A stretch of DNA of 64,000 nucleotides from Tigriopus japonicus (taxonomy: Eukaryota; Arthropoda; Copepoda; Harpacticoida; Harpacticidae): contig CM021315.1 in NCBI GenBank assembly GCA_010645155.1, forward strand, positions 1,114,032 through 1,178,031. Direction: 5' to 3'. A program made the position numbers and the translations under genes. Positions within the stretch are counted from its first letter, which is position 1. Each line of letters opens with the position of its first letter. Shown one piece after another: positions 1-11,600 of the stretch. Under the pieces are notes generated by a model that was given only the letters and a program-made list of their open reading frames with translations, had not been told where the DNA came from and searched no databases.

Positions 1-1571
1 TCCAGGGGGTTCAGGTTACAGGAGTTTGGGGGCCAAATCCCCTTGGACCAGAACCCCCTGGATCCCAGCTTCGACTCCAGGTAAGCCAGGTTTAGGGTCT
101 AATAATAATCTTATTTTTTCTCGTATATCTTTGTAGTATGGTATTATTTTTTTCCGTAACAAAAAGGACTTGGATTTCGCTACGTCGAGATCCTTGCCAA
201 AATGTATGACCTTTATAGACCAACATTTCGCGATGATCCGCCAATGGAATAGCTTGCTTTGATGAGATACCATCTCATTTTTCGTCAAACATGTGCTCAA
301 ACTCTCTCCTTTATGAGCATGAAATCTGACCGGGGCCTTTTTTGCCAGCTTCTTTGCCCGGAAGTATCTGTTTTGAGCCTTTCCAAACTGGCCTTTCTTC
401 CCAAGAATGCGTTGTTATCAAGCCTATTTTGCCATGTTGACACTCCCAATTTGCGTCCAAACACTTGGTGCCAAAAGTTTGATGAAACGAGTTGAGCTCA
501 TCTTATGATACATACGAAATAAGAAAGACTTTGGGCATAATCGTAAACCCCACTCACAATTTTTAATTACTAGCCTTCCATTCAGAAACCTGAACGTCTT
601 GGAATTAGTTGTCAAATGGAACCACGAGTTGGTCGGAGGTGGTCCTTTTATTGGACTTTTCTCCATTGGCCTTCAGCCTCTTGAAGAGGGAATCTAGAAT
701 CTCATATCCAGTTGAAACGTCTTCAGCTTTGGCCCGCTGCTTTTATCTCTCTTTACTTCCTGCGTTTGTGCCCGTTCCTTCATGTTGCTAAAGTGGGAAC
801 AGTGGGAACCGTCGGTCTCCAACGACTGACACATTCTAACTGCCGTTTCTTTGCTTGATCGTGGCCCACGACTTGTGGGCCTTCTTTCAGAAGTAGACCC
901 TTTGATCATTCTCAATTATAGCACGACGAATTACTGTTCAACCACTCAGGAACCAACAAACCAACCAACGACTTGGAGCTACTAACCTAGTTCCAGAATC
1001 TTGTTCCAACAAGGATTCCGAATGGAATCAAGTTAGGTACAGGCCGATGGCTTGCTATTCTCCGAAAGAAATAAAAAAAACCGATTTGGATACGCGCTTA
1101 AATGATCAAATCAGGACACACACTTTTGATCTAGTTATGTCCAATTTTTTGTCAAGGATATGACGTTGGAAAATACGAAGATTTGGCAGTATTGAGTTCC
1201 ATAGCGGAGCTTTTCTATCTTTAACATTTTGTAGGGATGCTTTGACATTGAACCAAAGCCTATTTGACTGGAATCTTTCGATAAAACGAGTCAAGATCCA
1301 GTACTGCGAAAAATTATTTGCACTTTTGAAATTCACTTAACCTTTTGACATCGACGCAGACTTTTTCGGTCCAAAATATCTGACTTTGTCAGTTGGAAAT
1401 TGAGCTTCAAACCTGAATGATTGAATGCCTCATGTCATGGCTCATGAGGACATGAGGCACATCATGCGATGTGCCATACTCTAAAACCCCTAACACGATT
1501 GATCGAATCGACTTTCATCGAAATAAAATTTTTCAATCAAACGAGCCTCCTTCACATCCATTCAGACCAGA
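1..1571. other. gene-free stretch
   Basis: Only short open frames occur here, none with a recognisable domain or a convincing pair of splice sites. The composition is unremarkable and no tandem or inverted repeat was noticed. Confidence 0.4.
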
Positions 1572-1933
1572 TTAATCATTGATTGGACAATTTTCCTCCT
1601 CACGTTTTAGAACAGTTAATTTTTGACGCGACCTTTCACTCACATGATGCAGGTTATAGAATAATTCAAGGAACTTCATGAATGCATCAGGGCCAATTTT
1701 AAAGCAAACAGTCGTAGCGTAAGGGTTGAAGCATTCACCAACCCAATCTCGGGCTTGCCGAGTCCTAGTGACTTGTGGTATTGATTTATATGCAGTATTC
1801 ACGGCTTTGACAGTATAAATGGGCGAACCTGCGGTCATTCCCGAGGGTGAGGCAATAATAATACCTGTTAATTGAGCGGCAATATCCCCACAAAGTGGAC
1901 AGCTTTTATCAGATCGAAGCTGAGTTCTGACTC
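1572..1933 (-). CDS. possible terminal exon, unknown protein
   Basis: On the minus strand an acceptor (pyrimidine-rich, ending TTTTCAG) lies just above 1933 and the frame stays open for about 120 codons to a TAA at 1574-1572. The translation has a CPLCG motif near its start and a hydrophobic, aromatic stretch (FMKFLELFYNL) near its end. I do not recognise the family. No AATAAA was found close downstream on the minus strand, and a GTATTA donor-like site sits inside the frame, so a shorter internal exon is also possible. It may be a fragment of a repetitive element. No neighbouring exon was found. Confidence 0.25.
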
Positions 1934-3604
1934 CTGAAAACAAAGCAAGTCCCATCCTGGGTTTACGTTGGTAGCGTCACAATTCGAGACGGAGGGATCG
2001 AACCCATCAACCCGAGCATATGCAATCAACTTCCTTCACTTCCAGGCTTGTTTTGCCAGTATCAATATTGAGTGGATCTTACACAAAAATTATGAATGGA
2101 CGGACAGTTTTTTTGTGGTTGGTTGCTGATTAAAAAAATGGATTTTCCTGTCAATAAATGTATATGATGCTTAAATTATTAATTAATTATATTTGGTCTA
2201 ATAACGATCAACGATTTTTCAATCGATTTTTGGACTTTTAGATAACTTATTCATATTTAATAGCATGTTGTCCCAATTGATAATTTAAAAAACAAAAACA
2301 AACTCAGGAAACATGCTCATTTCTTAGATATGAGAAAATCCAATAATTCATATGTGCGAGCATTACTGGGTTTTCTCCAACGTGAACGGATAAGACCAAC
2401 CCTGATCACTACCTTTGATATTTTTGCATACCAAAACGCAAAAAAGAAAAAAGCAAACTATTCTCCAAAACGTCATCAAAAAACAACTCATTTTCCAGAG
2501 TTAGATAATAAGTTTCGTCAGGAGTCCAATGGACCATTGGTGAATTTTCGTTTGTGAATAACGTTAATTTCATCGAAAGTTATTCGTGGGTACTCGAGGC
2601 CCGTTAATCTGACTTGATTCAAATATACTCCAGCTTTTTGAATTAGGCGCGTTAACATGCGGCGGCCTTCTGCCGTCTTCATCTTCCTGTAAGGTTCCAA
2701 GTCCTCGGGTTTGGGCCATTCATCTTCCGTCAGAGGCCAAGGTCATCTCCCACAACAAGATTAGGCGCAAAGACGCCATTGACTGGGCAGAAGAACAAGA
2801 TGAAGAAAAAAACATGGTTGATTATTGGGATCAAAGAACTTTCACAGGCCTCTTCTTTCCGTTCATTCTTGTCCCATTCAAAGAACCTTTCATCGATCAT
2901 GAGACATGAGACATTGTTTCACTAACCGAATATTCTGGGATCACTTTTTCCCCATACTCTAAAAGAGGTTCTATCTAAGCGCTTTCGGGGAGAACAGGTC
3001 GATTGTTGAGGTAAATTGAAAGTATAATAGAAGCATAGCTAGAAACTCAAAAGAAGCAATGAAAAACGCAGGTTTTGTAGCAAAACGTGCATGATTATTT
3101 CTACTCCATCTCATTTGCTTCTTTTATGTTTCTAGATATGCTTCTAATATACTTCCAAACTACCTCAGCAACCGACCTATGAGCTCAAATGTTTCAAGCC
3201 TGTTTTAAGCCTGTTAGAGAATATCTAACCAAACTTTGGGTTAAACATCCATTAAAAAGAAATTGATATTCATATGGCGTGATTTTTGAAGCCTGAAAAC
3301 GTTAAAAAGACTCAAAAAGGGTTTAAGTCAATTGATGTACAGTAGTATGCTTCAACGACTCCAAGCACAAAACATATGACCTTTTATCAGTTTCAGTTTC
3401 AATTTGAGCTATGCCCACCAAAAATGTGAGTATATTCGTGCTTGCACCAAAAAGAATGAAGTTATGGGGAGAAAACTTGAAATCTTTGCTTTGTAATTCG
3501 AGGAGCTTTGTGAAAGACAGGATTATTTCTGATATCCTAAATGTGTATTTTGTTTGGCCTGTTTTCTTTGTCAATAGGAAATCTTAACGAATATTACTTA
3601 TGTT
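1934..3604. other. gene-free stretch with one repeat arm
   Basis: AT-rich sequence. Apart from the repeat arm at 2598-2635 I see no gene. A B-box-like GGTTCGATCCC on the minus strand near 2000 is not accompanied by a foldable tRNA. Confidence 0.4.
2598..2635 (+). repeat. solo arm of the 21.1-kb MITE family
   Basis: The segment begins GGCCCGTTAATCTGACTTGA and ends ATACTCCAGCT. It matches both arms of the inverted-repeat element at 21116-21264. Only one arm is present here, so this is a relic or a partial copy. Confidence 0.65.
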
Positions 3605-4198
3605 TAGGCCTCGGAAAAAAAGTTTTTTAAGTGAAATTAAGTTTTCACTTTTTTTGGCGTTTTTTTTGAGAAAAAAATTATTTTGGTCATTTTTCGGATT
3701 TTCACTTCTTTTGGCCATTTTTAGGCCAAGAATGGATAGTAAAATCAAATTTCATTACTAATTTTTTACTTTCGGGCAATTATGAAGGCCTGATATGAGG
3801 ATTTTTTTTTTTGGCAATCCTGCATCTGTTTGGACGCGGAAACTACTCGTTAAAATGTACTCATCTAATAAGGGTCATTAATAGGCCTCGGAAAAAAAGT
3901 TTTTTAAGTGAAATTAAGTTTTTACTTTTTTTGGCGTTTTTTTGAGAAAAAAATTTTTTTTGGTCATTTTTTGGATTTTCACTTTTTTTGGCCATTTTTA
4001 GGCCAAGAATGGATAATAAAATCAAATTTCATTACTATTTTTTTACTTTCGGGCAATTATGAAAGCCTGATATGAGGATTTTTTTCACTTTTTTTACTTT
4101 TTTTCACTTTTTTTGACGTTTTCAAACTTTTTTTAGGGAAAAATGGACAACTTAAAATTAATTATTTTGGCACTTTTCATCACTTTTTTTCCGAGGCC
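3605..4198. repeat. duplicated AT-rich repeat with an inverted end
   Basis: Two diverged direct copies of about 205 bp lie at 3605-3812 and 3882-4085. Both start TAGGCCTCGGAAAAAAAG and end TGATATGAGGATTTTT. At 4183-4198 the start motif recurs in inverted form (CTTTTTTTCCGAGGCC), so the whole is bounded by short inverted repeats. No clear target-site duplication is visible. It may be a decayed MITE that duplicated internally. Confidence 0.65.
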
Positions 4199-5704
4199 CA
4201 TTCATGACAGGAATTACTCGTGATGTCATCATTCTTGACGGGAAAAAAAGTTTGGAAGACACGTGTTTCTGATGAGCGTGAAAGGTAGCTAAAACGAAGA
4301 TTTAGGCCTGGTAATTGCAACAAGTCCCTTCTCATCTGCACAACTTGAAGTTGGAATAGCAATTCTTGACAATTTTTTTTTTGCAAAACAATATGTTTTT
4401 TTGCTTTTATCTAAAATTTCGCTACATAAATTGAGTGGGTTCTTCCGAACTTTTGAATCAGGAATGCCCGACTTTGAATAAAATTACGGCCAAAGGAGAT
4501 CGATTGGTTCTTGGGGCAACTAAACAAATAATTTGCTTAATTGAAGGCTTCTTATTTCTCTGTTTGTTTTTAAATTACTTTGCAATACTTCTCAACAAAC
4601 ATTAACCATGCCATTGCTCTTAAATGCATTTTTTTCGAAAATCTGACCCTGGAAAACTGAGACATTTTTTGGCACGGCTAGACTGCTAACGTCAGCAGGT
4701 CTGTAATATGATACGGTAATCGCTCCCATTGGTCCGATACGTTGACGTGGCGTTGTGGTTGGTTCATTTTCCTTGCAAATTCAATTATCAACTTCACACA
4801 AGATGTTGATAGACACGACTAGATACACTAAGATAGATATTGGCATTCGTAGGCTAACACACGGTGCCGATGATTCACGCTGGTGATTGGTCAATAGCAT
4901 TCAGTTGAACATTCAGCTTATTCTCACAAAGTTCAATAATAAACAAGAGTAGTTCTTCTTTGTTGATTTTGTAGTGCTTTTACTTGGTGATGGGGTTGCC
5001 AATTTACCTATGTGAAATCAAATTCCCCTCTGTCTACCAGTATTTATAAACCCGTTTTTTCTTTTAAGAGCACCAAAAGGCATGGCATCCCTGACTGTAG
5101 TGACTTCTGAGCAGGGTTGCAAATCAAACTCCCATTCGTGTTCGCTCATATACAAGAGCAAAGCACCCATTCTCCAAGCAGTAACCCTACCTTGCAACCT
5201 CCCGTAAAAAAACTTGCGCAAGCCGAGATTTCACATCACTGAGATTTTGTTGTCAATCACCCGATCATGTGACATTAAATGGCCCTTGTTTCAACTCCAG
5301 ACTAATTCAAATTCACTTTTTTCATATCAGGTAAATACCTTAGACACATTTCCAGCAGACTTGAGGATTTTCAATAACCAAACTGCCCTATCAAATGAGT
5401 GAAATAGTTTAGATGTGTTTCTTAGAAGTAAAGGTTCCTTTAATCATGAACGTCGGCTTCCCGCATGATGAATGACGTCACAGACAGTCCGTGCCGGGTC
5501 GGGCAATCATAGATTTGAATGCCAATCTCTGAGAGGGTCCCTAGACACGACATACTGGGCCCTGCCTATCGTTTTGTAAGCCACTTTTGAGGTTGACCTG
5601 GACCGCTCTGTTGCATTCAACCATCAACAAGCTCTCTTAACTCAAGCCTTGTCTTGTCACTGGGAGAAAACTTGTTTCTGGTCACAGTCAAATTGGACAC
5701 AAAA
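4199..5704. other. gene-free stretch
   Basis: Only short frames without recognisable products. Nothing else is supported. Confidence 0.4.
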
Positions 5705-6107
5705 TTGGAATCAAATTGGGTGATGTTTTTGGTTATTTTTTTGCTATTGCTGGTGGTCACTTTCTTGAAAGAAACAAAGATGTCACTAGGTGACCATGCC
5801 GTGGACTTGAATACAACTATGAACTTCTTGCTAATACATTAAATAAGCCACTGATAGGAAGAACACAAATATAAGCTTTTGCGTTATGTAGGGTTGATCC
5901 AATACATATATGGACAAAAAATAACTTGTGGCTTCAGGAACAAGTTCAAAAAAAGTTGGTCTTAGCTCGCATGTTTGGTCACACTAACTGTCCGCTCAAC
6001 AGTTGTGAGGGCGACATTTTCCTCACAAATTCTACACGTGCCACCCCCTTTGCCAAATCAGCCTGACAAAAGCTTGCACGCTATCTAGTGATTAATGAAC
6101 GATCTAT
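5705..6107 (+). repeat. dispersed repeat, copy A
   Basis: This segment is about 80-85% identical (by eye) to the reverse complement of 58793-59215. Shared stretches include GGTCACACTAACTGTCCGCT, the following CAACAGTTGTGAGGGCGACA, and TTGCACGCTATCTAGTGA at the 3' end. Neither copy holds a coding frame. The family is unidentified and is probably a non-autonomous element. Confidence 0.8.
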
Positions 6108-8819
6108 GGGCGTGAGGTTCTGAAGTTGAATTTCCAATCCAGTTGTGTAAATAGTGGCCTTGTTCTGTGGCAAGGAATTTTGAAGAGTACTTTGTTATAT
6201 CATATCGTATTGCGGCGGCATCTCTGGACATTAAACAAACAGGATGGTGAGGTCAGACTTCAAGCCCAACATACAAGCTGATCTTTGCATAAGCATCTCC
6301 GATGTTAGTGATGAGCTCACGTCATTCTGATGGATTTAATAATGACAAGGAGATAAGTTTTGCTTTGAACTAGCATTTACAGACATTCAGTGTTTTCCTC
6401 GGCAAGGATTGTTTAAAAGCTTCTGTCCAACATCTGGTGACCCTTGGGATCCCTACAACTTGGGAGAGTTAATATCAGTCAGTCATTGAGAAATCTTTAT
6501 CCGGGCTCAGCTCCTGACCAAGTTTCTGTCTTGTAAATCCTATCAAGCTCAGACAGAGTTCAGAACTTTGACGTACTTGGCAACTTTTATAATGACAATG
6601 GCGCTTTAGCGAATCATTGGTGTATGTTACTTCTATACAATTGTTCGTTTGGAACTACTACCGTATATTCATTATCTTGGTTGAAACTCTGATTATTATT
6701 TTTTTTACTTATGGCAAATCACAAGAGTTGAAGTTTTTCACAATGGAAACCATTTCACATAACTATTCTTTTTTGTCCTTAGTATATGTATATTATAGTT
6801 TTATTTCTTGCGCCATTTGATTTTGTGGAGTAAACTTTCGCTTAAACCGGCAACTGAGCTTTCAGCCGAATTTTTGAAACCTCATGTTCTCCCTAAGGGA
6901 CTTTTCTTCTTTGGCACATTTTAAAAATGTTTTCGATGATCCAGATTCTAGAATGTTTAGTTTTTTTGTAGTAGCGATCACAAGTACAGTATGGAAGTGT
7001 CCTTGGAATATATCGTTGGTCGTTGGAAGATTTTTTCCACTAGGCGCACTCCTTTTCTATAGAGAAAGATCCTGTTACGCACCCAACGAACGAACAACCT
7101 CATCACCGTCCTGACTGAACTTTACAAGTTCCTGTGCTTCTTGCATGATAACGTGCTCATTTTTCAGTCGTCCAGAGATGGTTTTGTTGTATTTGCAGCT
7201 CTGTTTCGGGAGAAAGGGGCGGGCGAACCTCATCCAATCGAGTCTCACGTTTATCATGGAGCTGCACCAAACATGTTCCAAGACCAGACGACGAGCTTGG
7301 ATAATTGAGCCAAATTCTGGTCTTTGTGCGCGTACGCAGGACTTACTACTAGAGTGGCAAGGAATTTCCTTTCGTCAAGCGCGATGAGGAAGAGGGCAAA
7401 GGGTGAAGCTTACATGGATCAACTTGGCTAATGATCTGTGTTTGAGAATTCGAGAAGATCCACGACCAGACGAGGGGGGAAGTTCTGACGACGAGAGTTT
7501 TTCTTGAGCCACAACGATTTTTTTCTCTGGGGGGAAAGGACGAGAAAAAGGCCAGCCACAAATTGTATCAACGGCAATCTACCCAACAACTTCCAGTCCA
7601 TTGTCGGGAAACACCTAGTTGGAATAATGGTGTAGACTACAGAATTGTCATGAAATACTGTATATGTATTTTCTGGTACGTTTGCATTAGAAAAAGGTGT
7701 TAAAAGTATGGAAAAATACCTTCCAAATCCTCACAATGGGACAGACATGTTTGGAATGAAATCGACGGATTCCTTAGTTTCATCCGTTGTAGATCAAAGT
7801 TTAGAAAATCAGTTTTGGGACCTTGGCCTTTTTTAAATTCAATTCGGATTAATTTCAATGTTGTTGATCTAACTAAGCAAATGATCAGAAATTTGTTTTT
7901 GATAATATTGTAAGTTAATGACATTACTTTGTAAGGTAGGTATCTTGCTTACAGATAGGAACTCTTGTTCCCTCTTTAGTTCCGGATGAATTTTATTGAA
8001 CATTTTCCAACTTCCTTAAAAGAAGGTTCATTAGAAGAAAGGCAAATTTCGAGAGCAAAAGGAAATACTATCTTCGGGGGAAAATGAAGGCATCAGTGCA
8101 TCCGTGAGAAAAGCCTCATACAGAAGATGCAACTTCCCTTAGTACCCTCAAAAACTTTCACTATAAAGAAGCAAAAGTAGTACAACAAACGGACTTTTAA
8201 TCTGCATGTTCAAAATTCTGTTTGATGTCGGATTTTTATGCCCCATGCATCAAATGTAATCAATGGTATTTTTATTCAAAATAAATCGATTTTTCATTCG
8301 TTTAATCTCTAAGTGACACTTGATTTGATCAATCAAACATGATTGAACAATTCTAATTTAGTTTTAATAAAAACGTGTGAGTTTAATCATCCCTGCTTCG
8401 CTATTCTGGCAACTCATGAACAACCAAAAATTTCACTTTCTAGCATACACCACTTTTGTTGCCATGGTCCTTTTTTTCGTCCAACAAACTTTCCACATAA
8501 TACATTAAACTTTGATTACTTGCTAGTTAGCTTGAAGTAGACGAAGCTATAAGCTGCATTTTGGAAGGCTTGCAAAAGGCAGTAAAAACATACTTACAAA
8601 ACAAACCTAAGAGAGTTTCGAAGTCTAAACAAAAGCAAAGCTAGTTCGGCTTCGTTGGAGTCGACATGACTTGAACGAAGGAATACAGGAAGTTCATTTA
8701 CCCGTGCATTTGTACTTTGCAATAAAACATGCTAAAGTAAGAAACAAGGCACATCTTTATTTGCAGATATGTGTTCATTATATTAACAGCGCAGATCAAG
8801 AGGGATTGATAGCTCTCAC
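6108..8819. other. gene-free stretch
   Basis: Several 60-80-codon frames occur (for example around 6.9-7.5 kb), but none has a recognisable product or a good splice-site pair. Nothing else is supported. Confidence 0.35.
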
Positions 8820-9021
8820 GTTTTATACAGTCTCAGTTTCTTTAACAATGTCCGAAGATGAGGCAAGTCAGAAATGGGAGAATTTGACGAGTCTGGACTT
8901 CGTGCTCTTTCTGGGGTTTCCACAAAATTGCCCTCTGGATTACTCCAAAACTGACTTGAAAACACAAGATCTCTCCAATCATTGGCCTCTGGAGATCCAA
9001 TATCAGGAGGAATTATCACCA
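8820..9021 (-). CDS. possible internal exon, unknown protein
   Basis: A strong minus-strand acceptor (ATTTCTGTTTCAG) precedes 9021 and a good donor (AAAAC/GTGAGAG) follows 8820, framing a 202-nt open segment. The translation is acidic and rich in Ser and Pro (PERARSPDSSNSPISDLP) and ends in a basic helix-like stretch (LLKKLRLYK). I recognise no family, and the partner exons are not identified. The overlapping plus-strand frame has no comparable splice sites. Confidence 0.3.
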
Positions 9022-9654
9022 CTGAAACAGAAATAAAACGTATTCATTATGGTGTTCAACGCTCGCTTTAGATGCTCTTGACAAATCAACTAGTTTTTTG
9101 TTATTCCTCGGCAGTTTTTGTTTCAAGTTAATTTCCGATCTGAAAGTTAATGCTTGAAGAATCAAGATTTTTCAAGAGGATGCGACAGTTGTTTTTATCT
9201 AAATCGGCCGGCTGTTTAATATGATATTCAACCGCTTTCTTGATAACTATCCGTCCTGGTCAAAATAGGGTCTTAAATGTTTTTACATAGGGCGCGACGA
9301 TTTCAAATTTTAAGCATTCAGTACTTTTGTTTAAATATTTTCCGTGACTAAAGAGAGACAAAAGACATTTCTCTCAGTCAGGATCTCCAAAAAGTATCCT
9401 TAATTTTAAAGACACAAAACCAGAAGTAAATACTGTTAGGAGCATGAATGCGTTCTTGTTCAAAGTAACTGCATCAGCCTATCCGTGGTCTATGGCCTAT
9501 CCCACATGACCAGGGGTGCAAACTTCAGGCAAATAAAGTATTTTACCCTCAAAAAGGTTAATTCGCTATCTGCTAGTTTTGTCCCATTCATTGCCATTTT
9601 TTATTTGTTTGTCATTTTCTCATTTTCATTTGCTCTGTTAACTACTAAAATAGA
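9022..9654. other. gene-free stretch
   Basis: AT-rich sequence between the possible exon and the hAT insertion. No feature is visible. Confidence 0.4.
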
Positions 9655-9662
9655 CCAGTGAG
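9655..9662 (+). other. 8-bp target-site duplication, left (CCAGTGAG)
   Basis: CCAGTGAG immediately precedes the CAGGG terminus of the hAT element and is repeated exactly at 10759-10766. Confidence 0.9.
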
Positions 9663-10758
9663 CAGGGTGGGCATTTTTCGACATCGAGAGCATTTTGGAC
9701 ACCCTAGTGTCCAAAAGTGTCCAAAAGTGTCCAAAAGTGTCCAAAAGTGTCCAAAAATACCCAGAAGGTGTCCAAAAATCCCCAAAAGATGTCCATAAGT
9801 GTCCAAAAGTCCAACAAACGTAAAAGAAAGTTGTACAAATCAGACGAAAAACCAGTTACACTACATAAGTAATTGAATTCTAAAGAATGCATGGTTGTGT
9901 ACTTAAACAAAAATAGTTCTTTTAATGGGAACATTACTTGGAGAAATAAACTTTGCCATGATAACTTGTTAAAAAAATAAATGTTTTGTTTATACAATAT
10001 GGTAAAATGTGTGTAACTGTTCAAAATGTTTCAAGATTTACATTTTATTTCCTCATCTGTAAACAAGAGTCTTGTCTTTTTTATTAGTAAAACAACACTG
10101 CTTTAATTCTTTGGCAAAAGCATTATAATACCCACATTGCAATCTGATATCAGTTTGAGTGTGCTTTATTATAGTTAACATTTTTTGGACAGTCAGGTCA
10201 AAAGACTTCTTGCCTCTTGGATGGGAAACACTTGCAACAATGATAAACTTTGGAATATAAATCAAAATACTAAGTAACCTTCTCTTGTCACAAATCAAGA
10301 CACAATTAGCTTTAAAATGTACTCGCATACTATGTTTAACATGAAGTGTGGTGTGAGCGTGTTATTAGTAGTCCCAGTCTCACATTCGTTTGTTCGTTCA
10401 TTCCTTCAGTCGATCATTCTTTCCCACATTTTGGACGATGCTCGGTGGTCAAATGAAAAGAGTGGAAAGTTCAAATGTCCAGTTTGGCCTTCAAGTTATT
10501 GGCTCATTTAATGTATTAAGTGTCAGTTTCTTATGCTGAATTGACTTATTCTTGCTTAGATTTCGTCAAGTGACGTTTATTTTGGAGAGAAAGTTTGTAG
10601 AATGTTATTCTAAAAATGTTTTTAACCATTATTTTTCGAATTACTATTTTTGGACACTTTTGGACACTCCTATTTTTGGACAGCCTTATTTTTGGACACT
10701 TTTGGACACCTTTTGGACAGGGGTGGACAAAATGTCCAAAAATCAAATGCCCACCCTG
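9663..10758. mobile_element. non-autonomous hAT transposon, 1096 bp
   Basis: The element begins CAGGGTGGGCATTT and ends in the inverted AAATGCCCACCCTG. It is flanked by a perfect 8-bp direct duplication (CCAGTGAG). The CAGGG terminus fits the YARNG end rule of the hAT superfamily, and 8-bp duplications are its hallmark. Just inside the left end is an array of GTGTCCAAAA decamers (about five in tandem and three degenerate, 9710-9811). Inside the right end the inverse TTTTGGACAC is repeated about six times (10648-10720), like the subterminal transposase-binding repeats of hAT elements. The interior has only short frames, none resembling a hAT transposase with a BED finger or dimerisation domain. 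It is therefore mobilised in trans, or dead. Confidence 0.93.
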
Positions 10759-10766
10759 CCAGTGAG
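10759..10766 (+). other. 8-bp target-site duplication, right (CCAGTGAG)
   Basis: An exact copy of 9655-9662, directly after the CCCACCCTG terminus. Confidence 0.9.
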
Positions 10767-11600
10767 ACCTAATTTTCAACCAAAAATAAATGAGACCAAA
10801 CATTTTCGACCTCAAAATGCAACAATTTTCGAATTAGATTTGCCATTTTATCTGCCGTGTAGTGAGTGGTCTATTTCCCCTCGACGGTTTTTGTTTGCCA
10901 TTTTAGGGCCTTGAAGGCTTCGTTTATTTGCCAGGAATAAGCAACCCTCTTCATGATGACTGGCCCTAAAGATTGAAGTGATGGAAAAATTGGGACAAGC
11001 ACCACCAACCAGTGCGGGTAAAATATGTTACATGACTACTGAACCTTCAAAAATGATTCGAGATGGGAACAAACAAATATTGGGCCATCCCAATGACAAT
11101 CTTGATAACGAGAAAATGTTGATAAAGTCACATAAAGTTTTTCAAATGAAGAAATGCTAATTGTACCTCAAAAAAAATAATCAGGTAATGGTTTTTTTGA
11201 GATTATACCGGCATAGGCTACTTCATTCCTCCTTGATACGATCTGACTTTGGAGACCGATTTGACATGTTGGAAGGTGTTGTTCGGCGATATGGGGCATA
11301 TCATTGCTTGCCACTTTATCCCCTTGACAACCTAAACACAGAATGGCGCCTGCCCTGACATTGGTTTTGGATATGTGACCTTCTTGCTCTGAAACGGTTG
11401 TTTTTGGAAATGCAGCCTATAGACATACAGTACGTGTAGCTATCCTCATTCGTAGTTGTCTGTTTTGGCCACCAACTCTCAAATCGTCTGCGGCTGCGTT
11501 CGTTTTCCCAGTAGCATCTTTGAATGCTCGAGAAGAAGAAAATGGAACCATCATGATGGTTCGCATTGCACTTTCTCTACTGTACACGACGCCGAGGAGA
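10767..11600. other. gene-free stretch, 3' flank of the FAM234-like gene
   Basis: This lies downstream of the FAM234-like stop codon. A TTTATT at 10923-10928 would read AATAAA on the minus strand, but it is about 670 nt past the stop and its use as a poly(A) signal is uncertain. Confidence 0.35.

Noticed and set aside
1960..2060. Possible tRNA on the minus strand (B-box-like GGTTCGATCCC)
   Set aside because: The would-be A box is about 55 nt away and the T, D and acceptor stems do not pair. At most a degenerate SINE head.
8671..9036. 121-codon plus-strand frame
   Set aside because: It starts at a non-ATG codon and has no recognisable domain. The opposite strand has the better splice sites.
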